A DNA stretch of 64,000 bases, from NCBI GenBank assembly GCA_028023455.1, contig JAQFVV010000030.1, positions 10,715,649 through 10,779,648 of the forward strand, read 5' to 3'. The translations under genes were made by a program, and so were the position numbers. Within the stretch, counting starts at the first letter, position 1; each line of letters opens with the position of its first letter. The notes beneath the pieces are model-generated. The model had not been told where the DNA came from. It saw nothing but the letters and a program-made list of their open reading frames with translations, and searched no databases. This document shows positions 37,881 to 51,349 of this stretch, one piece after another. The DNA is from Epiperipatus broadwayi (Eukaryota; Onychophora; Udeonychophora; Euonychophora; Peripatidae).

Positions 37881-40550
37881 CAGCACTGAGGTATGAGGCG
37901 CTTTGTGCAAGTCGCTTTTCGGTGTCCTAATTTTTTAAGCCCGAAATAAATTGAATATATATTTGTGCATTCTTTCATTATACGTAAATAATGAAACATA
38001 AAATGTTTATATATACATATTATTAATTGAATTGAAATATTTTCATTACAAAGGAACTTTTCTAGTCTTTAAATTAGAGAACTTTTTAATTAAGGCACCC
38101 AGATCCAACTCATCTAATAATTCACTTTTTGTAGAGATCTTGCGACATTAAGGACTTAAATAATTTTTTATCTTTTTATTTTTATTTTGGAGAAACTTCT
38201 TTAATTGGCAAGTGTTACCGGTAAAGTCAAATATATTCTTAATGTAATTCGGGAATGAATCAACTAAATAATTATTATACATAAAATTTAAAATATCCTT
38301 GATGATCATCTTTTTATCTAAAAGGTATTGTAAAGATTTTATTTCTTTGAATAGAAATGCACCATCTACATCGTTGCTCTATTATCTGCTTATTTTAATT
38401 CTAAATTCTTACAGTATGGTAAAATTTCACTTTCATATCAATCTGATAATGTATTCCATCTAGGTAAAACTTTAAATATGTCAGTGTTCTTTCAAAACTT
38501 AAAACCTTTTATACAACGACATTAATGCAGAATCTATTATTACCAAAAGAAAAGATGTTTTAAAATTTAATTTCAGATCTTCAATGCATTCATTCATCTT
38601 GTGATTCCTTATCAAAAAGTCTTTTCTTTCTTCTTCATCTTGTATTGCAGAAAATGTTGACTCGATCTCTAAGTTTTCTTTCTTCTGAGCCACACAACTT
38701 ATAATAGATTCAAATGAATTATCTTTTTAAATGAATTCAAATCATCTATAATTTCTTTTAAACTTTGAATAACTTCACTCAGGTTGCAATCACGACTCTG
38801 TAATAGCTTGCTAATGACATTATTTTTTTTCAAAATATGATTCCACACAGTCAGAGAACAAATAAATTTTAAATGATTTTAATTTTGATGTCAATGCATT
38901 TGTCTGAAATATTGTGTCCATGTCTCTTGTAGTATCATTTTTAATTTCCTGTAAAGCAATAAATATTTTTGGCCTATAGTTTTAATGGTCAGTTGGCTTC
39001 AACATGGCTTTCTCATCTCGTATTACACAATGGTTTTAATGTTATGCTAGTTACATATTTAAATAAAATATTCCATCGTTTTATGGACGCAGAAAAAGAA
39101 TTGTAAAATTCCTGAATAATACTGAAGAAACTAAGAAGTTTCTAATTAAATTTTGACAGTCATATTTACATCTAAATTGTGAGTATGTGCTGAACAAACA
39201 AAACTTAAAAATCTCTAGGATTATTTTCATTATTTTTGTTGTAGACCATTGTGTTTGCCTTTCATATTAACAGCATTGTCATACCTCTAATCCTAAAGAT
39301 TTAGAAATCTAAATTTAGTTTTTTAATATTTTAAAATAAAATCAGACAATACCTGTCCCTTTGTGTCTTCTACAGAACAAAGTTCTATAAAATATTTTCT
39401 AATTTTATTTGTGTTTAATTTTTAATCATTATGCACTAAACGAATTATACTTGGTATTTGTTCAACTTCACTTACATCAGGTGTTGTATTTAAAGTAATG
39501 GGGTAATTTGCGTATGTGTATCCACAAATCAAAAACGACCTATGTAACTGATCAGGAATGGTAGCATTAAAATATAAGTTGAAATTATTGATTTCATACT
39601 GATTCAGGTTTGTACAAGGCAAACCCTCTTTTAATATCTTATTATGTAGCTCATCTGTTTCATCTCCATCAAATAAGTTAAATAAATCACTATCTGTATG
39701 ATATTTATTCAGGTTTGTTGGATGAAGATTGGACTATTTTAGCATAGAATGTTGTGTGTGCCTTGTCCTCATTTATAATAGATTGTGTAGATGCAGAAGC
39801 AGCTTCATTGCAAGTTTCCTTGCTAGGAGTATTGAGATTTAAGCATAGTATCTTAATATTATTTTGGTCAATCACGTCCTTAAGATTTCTAACATTATTA
39901 AGATTATCTTTTTGACTTTCTGGAAACTTTTCGATTTTAATGATTTCTGCATCTATTTTAGATCTAATAGAATTTTCTTCAAAATAAAAATCATTGAACA
40001 TCGTAGGAGATTTATTGTGTTTAAAATCTTTTTGATTAATATTTTTAAAGTGACTTTTGGAATTTTTATTTCTTACTGTATCTTTCATAGACCTTCTATC
40101 ATTAATAATGTTATTAACGTTACTTTTATTAACAGCACTATTGTTATTTTTAATGATGTCTGTAGAAGCTTTATTTTTGTAGAAAAGGGTTAAGATTTAG
40201 AATTAATATTCATTAGAGAAATAACTTCATTAGGATTAACTTTTTCATTTAAAGAAGTAAGTAGAAAAGATTTTTTACCATCTAATATGAGTGAACTTGA
40301 CCTGTGATTGGCAATATCCATGGAATCCATATTATTTGCTGAGTCCTTGCTGCCTGCAGTTGCATCTTTGAAATACTCAGAGTTAAAATTAGTAACATAA
40401 CTCATATTTTTTACTAACACTAGTATAGGCTAAAATAAATTAAAACTGCTTGGTTATGTGAAAATAACCCAGTAATTTTGGAACATTAGTCACTAAAAAC
40501 AGCAGCCAGAAAAGGGAGAACTTTCCAGCCCTGCGCCTTCTAGCAACATA
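37881..40550 (-). pseudogene. hAT-superfamily transposase relic
   Basis: Reading right to left, frames at 40420-40190 and 40088-39705 are low-complexity N-terminal sequence. Frame 39622-39422 contains ITLNTTPDVSEVEQIPSIIR, equivalent to the first catalytic Asp block of hAT enzymes (DxTPDxSxxxQ). Then come degenerate RYDNAVNMKGKHNGLQ (usually GYDNAxNMxGxxxGLQ) at 39290-39230 and NPRDF (about 39215). At 38210-38110, LPVTLAN*RSFSKIKIKR matches the C-terminal dimerisation motif (AxxERSFSxLKxIK). Many stops and frameshifts are present. A candidate terminus CAGCACTGAGGTATGAGGCGC at 37881 partly matches GCGCCTTCTAGCAAC at 40533-40547; no target duplication could be confirmed. Confidence 0.75.
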
Positions 40551-40558
40551 TTTTTTTT

Positions 40559-43015
40559 TTGTTTTTACTAATGTTTTGACCAATAAAAATACAAATATTA
40601 CATATGTTATGTTTATCAAGTTATATCTGCTATACAACAGCTAGAATTAAGAAAAATGTATTTAAGAAATACTTTCACATAAATTGGATAATTGGATTAT
40701 TACTTTATGAAGATATTACATGCCTGGATTACATTTTTCAGAAAAGACTGGAATAATCATTTTATCTTTTTAGGATGTTTAATATTTTCACTAGATTTCA
40801 TTGAATTTTATTTTGTTATTTATATATTTCATTAAATGGCACTGAGGTCCATAACTAGGCAATGGAAAAACAAATGTCTAACAAGTGTTCAACTTATGAA
40901 TAAAAGGAAAAACTTTTTGTAACTTTAAAATTTTTTCATTATTTTTAGTGTAACATTACTACTTAGAATATTATTGATTTATTGAAAACTAACCTGGTAT
41001 TATTGTGTGTTTTTTTAATCTTAAAATGGATTAGTTTTTTATTATTATTATTATGCTAAATAAAGAAAAATGAGTTTTCAGAAATTAGTTTTCTGACCAG
41101 TATAATTAGTAATGATAATTTAGTTAAATGTATGGTCAAAGAAATGAAATGCTGATACAAAATTTTGACAAATTGTTAAGATTATATGTAATTTTGTTTA
41201 TTATTGACATTACATTTGTTTGATGACTTTTTAAAATGTTATATTTTAAAATTAATACTTTATTTTATAATTAGAATATTGAAGGAACTGTGGATATAAT
41301 TATCATTGTATATGTTATATAAAAAATGCAAGTGAATGTTTTCATAAATCTTAGGATTTTTTTAAAAAATGTTTGTTTATTATAAATGCTTGAATATGCA
41401 TACATTTTATAACATTGTTGAATTATTACTACATTATCTTTATGAAGATTATCTATTATGATACAGAAAAATACAAGCAATACTGATTTCTAAATTATAT
41501 AATGTAACAAAGAATAAATATAGGTATAAAATTAATGTATATTTTATCAAGATCTTCTTGCTTGAAAATTTTCAAAAGTGTCTTGAAATGAATTTATATC
41601 TCTGTTGTTTTTTAGTATTGTTGTTTGGAAATTATTTTAGAATGAGGCTTATATATTTTATGATGTTAATAGAGTTATTCAGTGTGGAAGATATAGAATG
41701 GTAATTGGAAGAGTAATTGTTATATGAAATCCCAGGTGTTTAGGGATATGTTGAAAAGCTATTATGTGTGAGCTGTATTGTCACACTTTGAACTTGTTGA
41801 ATATATAGGTAATAAGAGGCTGTATATTATTTTTCCATGGATGGCTGCATTCCCTTACAGTCAATAAGAGCTAGAATAATACCATGTTATAAATTTTATG
41901 GCCTGATAAATATGGACCTATTATTATTTTTGCACTATATTCATGATGATATTTTTATAATTCAATAATGTACATTGTAATCACTATCTATCACCACAAG
42001 AATCACATTGCAGAGGATAGTTTTATAAGATGGTAAAGTAATAGATAAACAGTTAGAAGTTTACAGATTATGTGAAGGCATGATGAGACATATAAAATTT
42101 TTTATCACAGATGATATTGAGATATTTGATGCTTGGCATAATATGAAAGATAAAAGAGGACTGATTAATATTTATCCAATTATTAGAGATCATTTAGTTC
42201 ACACTAAATGCATATTTGAATTGGAATAAACATGAGAATAATGAAAAATGATTTGAATCTATGATGCATGTAAAATATAAAAGTAAAATAAATGCAAAAT
42301 ATCAAGCAATATAATTTATTAAAATTGTTAAAAAAATGAAACCTATTTAAATAGAAAAGCCCATGAAATTATATTTTATATATGTTTTGCGTAAGTAAAT
42401 AATTTAAAAGAAGTATTCATATTTTCTTTATTTAAATTTTAGATATTAAGGTATCAGAATGTATTAAAATATCAAAATAATATTTTACTGAACTGGAAAG
42501 GAAATATTTTAATAATTTTGAAAATACCTCATTATTTATTGCATTTAGATAGGTATATTTTAAACCTAAATTTATATTTTAAGACTCCAAAATAATAAAT
42601 ATACTTTTATGATAGCATAAATCTATCTCATTAAATTTTGTATTAGAAATTGGGAGATTTATTTTACTTATTTCCCAGTACAAAAACAATAAAATTTCAT
42701 TGCTTTATTAAATTAGGATTTTATTTGAAATGGCCAAAATGAAAGCTATCTTTTTTTTTTTGTTACTTTCTTGCAAAATTTCCAATATAAGTAAAGTTAT
42801 ATTATTATTTTTTTGTTGTATTTTTTTTTAATTTTATAAGCATATTGTAATAGATGTGATGGTGTTTAATCATAATAAATTGTTCATTGTTTTAAAATTA
42901 ATATCCTAGTTGAGTTTTGATTTGTCTGCATATTATTCATTTGATTCTTTATTGCACATGCATGATCCACAGAAATTAATGGTTTCAAATATTATTTACT
43001 TGCACATGATTCATA
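40559..43015. repeat. Dispersed 2.4-kb non-coding repeat R, copy 1
   Basis: Aligns by eye with 58627-61955 from TGTTTTTACT through TTATTTACTTGCACATGATT. The copies share long blocks such as GATGTTTAATATTTT, GCTGTATATTATTTTTCCATG and ATTGCACATGCATGATCCACAGAA, with roughly 10-20% divergence. No coding signal. This copy has only a short TTATTATTATTATT run at 41039-41054, at the position where copy 2 carries a LINE and long (TTA)n arrays. What R is remains open: an old large LTR or a non-autonomous transposon. Confidence 0.8.
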
Positions 43016-43065
43016 AAGATTGTTTAAAATATTATTTCATTTATAATTGATTGAATAATAAAGTA

Positions 43066-43382
<317 letters not shown>

Positions 43383-43385
43383 AAG

Positions 43386-44440
43386 AAATAATCATTGGTT
43401 ATTGTTTTTTTTAAATGATCCAACATCAGTGAGAGATACTGAATATTGCCACTATATTAAATTAATTATATTTTAAGAATGCCACATAAAATAAATAAAA
43501 ATTGTACAGTGTTTTTCAGAATCTTATTATTTTATTTATATTTTGTTGCTAAACATTGATTATTAAATAGATTTAATGTTGAGTTATTAAGGTATTTTAA
43601 TTGCTTATCGTTGCAATTGTTGTAAAAGTAGTTAGATATCATGTAAAATCCCTCTTCACATTTAATTACAGAATCTTAATTAATTATTTTGTTGTATAAC
43701 TAGTGTCAGAAATGAACCTGAGATTATTTTTAAAATAATTGTAGAATTTGTATTGAAATATGATGAGTAAGAATTATCAATTAATGTTAAATTTTCAATT
43801 AGTATTTTATTAATGAAGTATTAATTTATTGATGGCTATTTCAATTAGTATTTTATTAACGAAGTAGTAATTTATTGATGGCTATTTCCGTATTAAATTT
43901 TCAAACTGTATTTACGATTATTAAATGGGTGTATAAAGACATGAGAATATTATGTAGTAGTTTTTATGTGAATTTAGTGGGGTAATATTCTTAGGTGATT
44001 GGAAATGTATCTTTAGAGATGTATCCTTAATGTTTAAGCCATTGTATCTCACTGAATTTTTCTTATGAAAAGTTTTATAATTGTATTTATTTTTATTCGA
44101 ACCATATTTATTTGTAAGAATGAGGTAGTTATAAATATAAATTTATTAGTAAAATGAAGAAGTTGAGTATTTTAGTTACAACCTAATTATTTATTGTGAA
44201 CTTAAATATTATTATATTTTAATTTAAGTTTTTTTTTTTTTATAATTAAGTATTATAAAATATTAAATTTATTAGATAATACATGTTAGTAGTGTATCTT
44301 GAGATAGTTTTAATCTTAATTTTCTTAATAGTCATTGCTTATGTAGCTTGATTGTAGTATAATATAGTTATATCCTAGTTAGCCAGATTTTTTATATTAG
44401 TTTTTATTTTAACTATGAGTACAGTGAGTAGTTATTAATT
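43386..44440. other. Unassigned sequence, possible LTR of old Gypsy relic
   Basis: No gene seen. It ends just before a PBS-like sequence, so part of it may be the 5' LTR of the relic at 45.2 kb, but no matching 3' LTR was recognised. Confidence 0.3.
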
Positions 44441-44462
44441 GGTGCCAACAACATGTGGTTTA
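44441..44462 (+). promoter_or_regulatory. Candidate primer-binding site of old Gypsy relic
   Basis: TTGGTGCCAACAACATGTGG resembles a retroelement PBS (TGGTGCC start) and lies about 760 bp upstream of the coiled-coil/Gag-like frame. Orientation agrees with that frame. No LTR pair supports it. Confidence 0.4.
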
Positions 44463-45218
44463 GTATAAGGATGGTCTGATACGGCATGTAGTATTAATTG
44501 AATGTCCCACTATGGGGCAGAATATATACAGTTTGGGGGCTTTGGGAGGGAGAGCATATTTTTATGTGTTGTGGTAGCAACTTATGACTCGTGATATTAT
44601 TTAATTTATAATCTATAATCTGTTTATAATGTTAATTTGATTATTTTACTATATGAAGTCTCATATTTAATGTGGTTTGTACAATTTAAATTATTATTCA
44701 TTATAAAACAATTATTTTGTCAATTATAAAGTAATAAAGAAATAAATAATTGAATTATATAAATGTGGCTATGTTATTTTAAAATTTATGATTATGTAAA
44801 TTATTCCAAAATAATATGATAATTTTTAAATTCAATTTTATTTCATGTGCAATTAATTTATTGTGATCATGTATTGGTGAAAATCTATGTCACTTTTGCA
44901 AACAAATGAAACAATAAAATCACAATTTATAGTTTATCCTAAGTTTAAATTTAGATATTATAGAATTATAATTTTAGTGCAGTATAGAAAAATAATTTAA
45001 TGGTATTTGTTGTCTTCTGTAGATTGTTGTAGAGAGTCGTTAAGTGTAGATTGGAAAAAGCTGTTAGGGAATTCTTTTCATGAAAATATTGATATAAAAT
45101 TTATTAAATATTGTTTATGTTATAAATTTTATTGGTAAAATGTGTTATAATGAGTGATTTTTAAAAATATTTTGATATACAGATGTGAGAATCCATAAGT
45201 TAATTTAATGTGGCTGAA

Positions 45219-45299
45219 ATGAAGAAGAAAGAGAAAAAGTCAATAATTCTTGAGAAGATTGTTGTTAATCCTCCAGGAATAGATATGACACAAATGTGG

Positions 45300-45361
<62 letters not shown>

Positions 45362-47146
45362 GATTAAAAGCTATTGATAGAATAGATAATACCCTTGAAT
45401 CTATGATAGAAAATATTAAATATTCTAAGGAAGATATTAAGAAATCTTTAGATATTAAATTAGATATAATGAATAATAAAATAGATGTAAATAATAAATC
45501 TCCTACAGAAGACATTATCCAATCTTTAAATAATAAGATAAGTGAAAGTAGTAAAACTCTTAATGAAGATATTCAACAATCTTTAACTGATAAGATTGAT
45601 GAAAATAATAGAACTCTTAGAAAAGATATCGATATTTTTAGATAATAAATTAGATATAATGAATAGTAAGATGGAGTGAGAATAATAAAGCTCTTAAGAT
45701 AGATATTAGTAGTAAATTAGAATTTTTGAATAATAGACTTACATCTATGGATGATATATTTGAATAAAACCAACAAACTATGGATCCAATGAGTAATAAA
45801 ATAGAAGAAAATTATAAAACCGTAGAACTTTTCAAAGAAGTAAAAAATAAATTTGATCACCTTAATTCAAAATTTAATAAGAATAAAAAAGCAGTAGAAT
45901 CTTTGATAAAAGAAGTTAAGCAATCAGACTTTAGACATCAAGAGAAGTTGAATCAGAAATTGCAATAAGTTACAAATAATACAATAAGAGAATATCAGAC
46001 TAAGGTTGAGAAGGCTCTTATTCAGTGTCAACTCAATGAAGAAAATGTAAATCAGAAGATTGAGAGTTCATATTTGCCATTGACTAGTGAGATTCTTGAA
46101 GTAAAAACTCATGTTTCATATATCATGGAAAAAATTGAGGTTATGAAAGCTGAAGTCATTCAAAATAAAATAAATTTAAAGGAAGAGATAGAGAGCTTAT
46201 CTGAGAGATTAAGAGGATTGGAGGTACAACAATTAGATGAGCAGTAATATTGGTCTAAGATATGTGAAAATATTAAGTGCTTATAGAAATATGTTAAAGA
46301 GCAAGTACAAAGACTATGGTATTTAAGAAAAAATACTAATAAATGCAAAAAAGTCATAAGTCAGAATGTAGATAAGTTCAAATTTGAGCAGAGCATATAC
46401 ATTGGTCTCATTCTTGGGCAGATAAATTTTGAAGAAAAGTTTTGACAGTTCCATGATCAAGTGGAAAAAATACTGCAAGTAAAAGAATTGAAGTGGGAAA
46501 GAAAAAGTTGTATTTAATAAATGTGACAATTTTATAAGAGCACCTAGTTTTAATATGATAAATTACCCTAGAAAAAGTAAAAATAATACATTGGATAATA
46601 TTAATGTTTTGAGGAAAGTAGAGTTAACCCTGGTGATATAAATATTAGATGTAGAGATTGGTTTGAATAGTTCTATGGCTTAATATTTTATTAAGATAAA
46701 ATATTTTAGGGGAGAGTACATGAAAAAACCCTCTGAATTTTTAAATAATATTGAAATTATTTTACTTATGTCCACTTTCAAAAAGATAGTAATTTCTAGT
46801 AATTACCTTTATAAAACTGCCAAATATTTGTGGCAGTCACTTTTTGAGAAACCTAGTACTTAGAGTGATTATAAATTTATAATTCTTGCAAGCTTATGAG
46901 GAAGCGATAAACAAGACAGTATGTTCTACCAAATTTCACAAAAATATGTATTATTGGCAAATGAAGTGACTATTTTTTTTCAGAAGTCAGGCAGTAAGTT
47001 TGAAAACATTAACAATATTTCCATTATCTTAGAATCAGATTGTCCGAAGTATAAGACATAACTTACTGAAAACTATAGAGCAAATATTGATTGCAGCACA
47101 CAGGTACACTGTTGAGGAAGTGTCTGAGATATTCAATTCTTTATAA
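45219..47146 (+). pseudogene. Old Gypsy-type element: coiled-coil plus Gag-like region
   Basis: The start at 45219 gives MKKKEKKSIILEKIVVNPPG, interrupted at 45299-45358 by (TA)n(TG)n. Then come tandem units of about 24 residues (SLNNKISESSKTLNEDIQ type) at 45420-45780 and further coiled coil to 46300, in several frames. At 46699-47060 a Gag-like core appears: FRGEYMKKPSEFLNNIE, then YLWQSLFEKPST, then FYQISQKYVLL, resembling the retrotransposon Gag domain. It is cut at 47146 by the younger Gypsy insertion and resumes at 54578. Its repeat architecture recalls the coiled-coil gene at 28.7-31.8 kb. Confidence 0.6.
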
Positions 47147-48706
47147 TATAACACCACCGATATCTTTTAAACCGCCATTGTAGGCTTTAACCCGTAGCTT
47201 CGAATGAAGATATTTGTGAGCATGGTTTGATTCCATCTCACGCGCCAATCTTACACGTGGATAAGAATTATCTCATCGAAAACGTAAATAAGGGTTCTGG
47301 TATGTATATCTATTTATGGTAGCGCACCGAACCAGCTCAATCTCAGGGTTTGGGGACGATAGTCTAACTAGAGAACAAAGCTAAAACAATACCTAACTAA
47401 GTCTTATATGTCTATTATTATGTACGATAGTTTATTTGTTATAAATCCATTAATCTAACCCGGATCTTATCATAAAATTTATTCTATTTACGGCTATACC
47501 CATTACCAATAAATCCCATTTATACACGCATATAAATATATCAATATTCAAGCGCACAGCCCATTTATTCTGATACACACATATATAATTCATACACGCA
47601 TCAAAATAGTGCAATTATACATCAGAGCTGTTTATTTAATGTTGTTATTTTATTTAATTTTAAAAGAGACCTATTATAGTAATTAATATTGAGGTAACAC
47701 TAGTTTCTTTATTAAGACACATTCACTGAACATATATTTTTGTGCCACGTCAATTTACCTTAGTTCACGCGATCAAAGACAAGTCCGCATTTATAACTCT
47801 CCAAGAATACTGGTCTGGTAGATATAACGGATGGCAAACAGTTCCAATAGGGTATATCGAATAGCTTATCCCAGAGGTGGAGTAGGTGATTCACTCGCTT
47901 TATGACAGGGTCCAATTTTCAAAGATCTTTCATCACCATTACACTTGATGAAACAAAATTTCTTTATTTTAATAACGCAGTTCGTAAGTCCGCTTCAGGT
48001 GAGTTCCACGACAAGTGTCCACTGGGCCGATTAACGAAACTCGCACTATAGAATTACCCCGACATTTTGGGTGGGAAAATATTAATGACTTCTTAAGAAA
48101 AAAAATTACACGTCCACACAATCTGTAGTTCAAGCCGCGTCTCTTTTTTTTTTCTATCTATATCTCTCCTTTCGAGCACAACAAAAAGTTCTTTTGTTTT
48201 TCACTTTTAACTTTGTAAAATTTTCTCTGTGTATCCGTACGCCACTGACCAGTTCTTCCATTGTTCTTCAAAAATACCCACTTGACCAGTTTTCAGACTT
48301 CTCGATGCCAGTTATTGACTAAACTGCCTACAGCAATTGATTCATTTCTATTTCTGTCCTCATATGTTCAAGAGATTAATTAACAAAAGAAAAACACGTG
48401 TTACCGACAATATTATTAAAACTTTAAAAAAAAACTTAACGGATAAAATATATACGAATAATCAATTACAATTTATACAGCTCTATATATAATTGATTGT
48501 AACCATCACCGATAATACATACGCATATTGTACACTCGCACATACAACTATATTTACATATGCATACACACATAACTTTCGCACTCCTTGTAACAGGGTT
48601 CGAATGACTATTTACATATATATCTTTTCGCATATAATCGCTCCATATCAACACTCTCAATTAGCACTATTGCCTTATCTCTTGTATTCGAACCCCGTCT
48701 GTTACA
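47147..48706 (-). repeat. 3' LTR of the Gypsy element
   Basis: 1,560 bp. Compared with the 5' LTR it retains a CpG at each of nine sites where the 5' LTR has TpG or CpA. Small frames inside recur in both LTRs and are not genes. Confidence 0.95.
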
Positions 48707-48722
48707 TACCCCCCTGGTGCAA
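48707..48722 (-). promoter_or_regulatory. Polypurine tract of the Gypsy element
   Basis: On the minus strand CACCAGGGGGGTA lies directly before the 3' LTR start TGTAACAG. It is about 50 bp downstream of the integrase stop. Confidence 0.8.
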
Positions 48723-48774
48723 TAGCCTTCAAATACCTTCTGTGTATTTGAACGGCTTCTTAAACGACTCTTTT

Positions 48775-50241
48775 CTATTCTTTATCCCTCTCTGGGTTTG
48801 CGAAGGGCTTGAGTGACCGAGCGTTGTATGATCCTTTTACTCCCTGCCCAGTATCCACCCAAAATGCATGTTTTCCCAGACCTTTTACTATCGTAAATGG
48901 GCCCTCATATAAATTGCAAAATTTTTTGCAAATAAACTTTCCAGGTTCGCTTACATGGGGCGTCCTCACCATTACCTGGTCCCCCACCTTAAAGGAGTGT
49001 GAGGAACTCTTGAAACTCTCCTTTCGTTGTCTGCTCCTGTGAACCATCGACTGGTAAGCCTGCTGCCTATCCTTTTCTAGATCAATGGGAGTTTCTTCTC
49101 CTGGAAAATCAGTCTGGAACAACCTAGGTGCATGTCTACCAAAATGCAAATGTATCGGAGTGAAGCCAGTAGATTCGTTCACAGCCCAATTCATATAGTT
49201 TAAAATGTCCGGAAGGTGTTTGACCCACCTTCTATGGTCGGTTTGGACATAAGTACGGAACAACCTACCTAATTCCCGCATCATTCTCTCGCAGGGATTT
49301 GACTGAGGGTTACGGATCGAGGTTAACACATGACCGATCTTCAACCGTTCAGTCCATTTCATCCACTCCCTCGAAACGAATGGGGTTCCATGATCTGATA
49401 TGATAGTTCGAGGTTTTCCCACTGATGGAATATGCTCCTTTTCCAGGACACGTATCGTGTTCCACATGTTGGCTTGTGTGATGGGATATGCAGACACCAG
49501 TTTAGAGAATAAATCATAAACGACCAGGAGGTATTTTCTTTTATTAAAGGCCGGCAGTGGGCCATAATAATCCACTGCAACGATTTCCTTAGGTCCTCTG
49601 GGAATCATGGACAACATCGGAGCTGCATATTTCTTATTTGCGGGCTTAACTCTCTGGCAAATTTCGCACTGCCCAATGACCGCTGCAACTTTGCCACGCA
49701 TGCCTGGCCAGTAAAACCACCTTCTGATCCATCCTTCAGTCTTCATTATCCCATAGTGGCCCAACCTGCGGTGCATGTGTGCCACCACGGCAGTCCTCAT
49801 GTGCCGCGGGATGACTGATCTCCATTCTGCTGGATTTTCCTTAACTCTGTATTGTAGCACACCTCGCTCCAATCTAAAATTTTGAATAGTCCGCTCGACC
49901 CAACCCCCAATCAGTTTGGCTTCTTTACCTTCCAATTGGTCAATGACTGGCTGGAGTTGTCGGTCTTCTCTCTGAAAGTACTCCAGGCACCTCAAATCGC
50001 TTTCAAGACCCTCATCCGTTCTTAACCCTATGCTTGCTATGTACAAATTCTCAGTACTCAGATGATGGGATTGATTGTCCACTGGATTGCGACTCAGAGT
50101 ATCAGCTACTACATTGTCAGACCCTTTACAATACCTCACTGTATAGTTGTATTCCTGGAGGTACAGGCTCCACCGTACTAATCTGCTATTGGTGAGGTAG
50201 CTGTGGTTGATAAATTCCAGACTCTTGTGGTCAGTAACCAC
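48775..50241 (-). CDS. Gypsy RNase H C-terminus and integrase
   Basis: 488 codons open. The N-terminal part completes RNase H (VTDHKSLEF, then DNVVADTLSR). Integrase follows: an HHCC zinc domain (HMHRRLGH, CEICQR), then a DDE core with Asp in AVDYYGPL, Asp in IISDHGTPF and Glu in NPCERMMREL, about 34 residues apart. A C-terminal chromo-like/SH3-like segment (KVGDQVMVRTP, NLYEGPFTI, SYNARSLKPF) closes it. This is the same frame as 50805-50269; the two are separated only by a nonsense codon. The catalytic residues look intact. The C-terminal part is paralogous to the relic at 54898-55090. Confidence 0.93.
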   Translation of the reverse strand: MVTDHKSLEFINHSYLTNSRLVRWSLYLQEYNYTVRYCKGSDNVVADTLSRNPVDNQSHHLSTENLYIASIGLRTDEGLESDLRCLEYFQREDRQLQPVIDQLEGKEAKLIGGWVERTIQNFRLERGVLQYRVKENPAEWRSVIPRHMRTAVVAHMHRRLGHYGIMKTEGWIRRWFYWPGMRGKVAAVIGQCEICQRVKPANKKYAAPMLSMIPRGPKEIVAVDYYGPLPAFNKRKYLLVVYDLFSKLVSAYPITQANMWNTIRVLEKEHIPSVGKPRTIISDHGTPFVSREWMKWTERLKIGHVLTSIRNPQSNPCERMMRELGRLFRTYVQTDHRRWVKHLPDILNYMNWAVNESTGFTPIHLHFGRHAPRLFQTDFPGEETPIDLEKDRQQAYQSMVHRSRQRKESFKSSSHSFKVGDQVMVRTPHVSEPGKFICKKFCNLYEGPFTIVKGLGKHAFWVDTGQGVKGSYNARSLKPFANPERDKE

Positions 50242-50268
50242 GATGACCTCCGAGCCCAGTAACAGCGT

Positions 50269-51349
50269 TCAAAACTTCTGAAAGGCCCAAACAATGGCCA
50301 ATGCCTCTTTCTCAGTGGTTGTATAATGTACCTCAGGGCCTTTGAGTAGCCTGCTCAGAAAATATAGTATACCCATTCTTCCATCTTCTTGCTCTTGAGC
50401 CAAGGTCACCCCGAGACCATATCCACTGCTATCTGTCTGAACTATGAACGGCTTTGAAAAGTCAGGAAAGGCCAGCATAACATGCTCCAAGAAACCCGTC
50501 TTCACTCTTTGGAAGGCTTGGTCCTGTTCTTCCGTCCACTTCCACTCACTACCCTTTTTTAATAACTTCACCAATGGCTCCATCCGTTCTGCAAACCGTT
50601 CTTGAAAGCGGTTGTAGAATGTACACAGACCCAGAAATGATCGGATCTGTTTCTTGGATCTAGGTTTTGGAAAGTCACGAATAGCTGAGATCTTGTCCGG
50701 GTGCGGTTTGAGCCCCTGGGCTCCCACCATGTGCCCAAGAAAGGCCACTTCTTTCTGACACAGTGTGCTCTTATTGATATTTATTTTTATGCCCTTTTTT
50801 CGCATTCTTCTAGAAATAGTCCTATTTCTCGTATGTGTTCCTTGATATCAGTTGAGGCTATCAACACGTCATCCATGTAAATTGTGACCATGTCCTTTAT
50901 CTCTGAGGATAGCACCTGGTCCAAGCACCTGAGTAAACCGGCCCCACTGTTTATTAGACCAAAAGGCATCCTGTTAAATTGATATGAGTGGCCCTCATAT
51001 CTGAACGACGTGTATTGGCAATCTTCCGGATGTAACTTAATTTGCCAATAACTGGCAGTTAAATCGAAGGTCGAAAATACCTTCTTTCCTTGGAACTTCC
51101 TTAATAATTCTTGCATGGGAGGTGGTACATTGCAGTCTGGTACAGTCACTTTATTTAACTGTCGAGCGTCAAGACATAATCTAACGGATCCATCTTTTTT
51201 TTTACTACCACCATCGGGTTGCAATACGCTGATGAGCATTTTGATATAATTCCCCACTCTAGCATCTGATCTATTTGCTCTTTTACTGCCTTTCGGTATT
51301 GATGTGGGATGGGGTATGACCTAGCTTTGAATGTCTGGCCATCTCTCAT
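50269..51349 (-). pseudogene. Gypsy reverse transcriptase and RNase H N-terminus, frameshifted
   Basis: Three overlapping frames. 51349-51155 has DGQTFKARSYPIP and SSAYCNPMVVVKKK. 51257-50787 has CLDARQLNKVT, FDLTASYWQIKL, MPFGLINSG and catalytic YMDDVLIAS. 50805-50269 has FLGHMVGAQGL, the RT connection and RNase H QTDSSGYGLG and TTTEKEALAIVWAF. The shifts fall in an A-run near 51197 and an A-run near 50800, both typical places for slippage or sequencing error. The TGA at 50269 replaces a codon where related elements usually have Arg; CGA to TGA at a CpG would explain it. Confidence 0.93.
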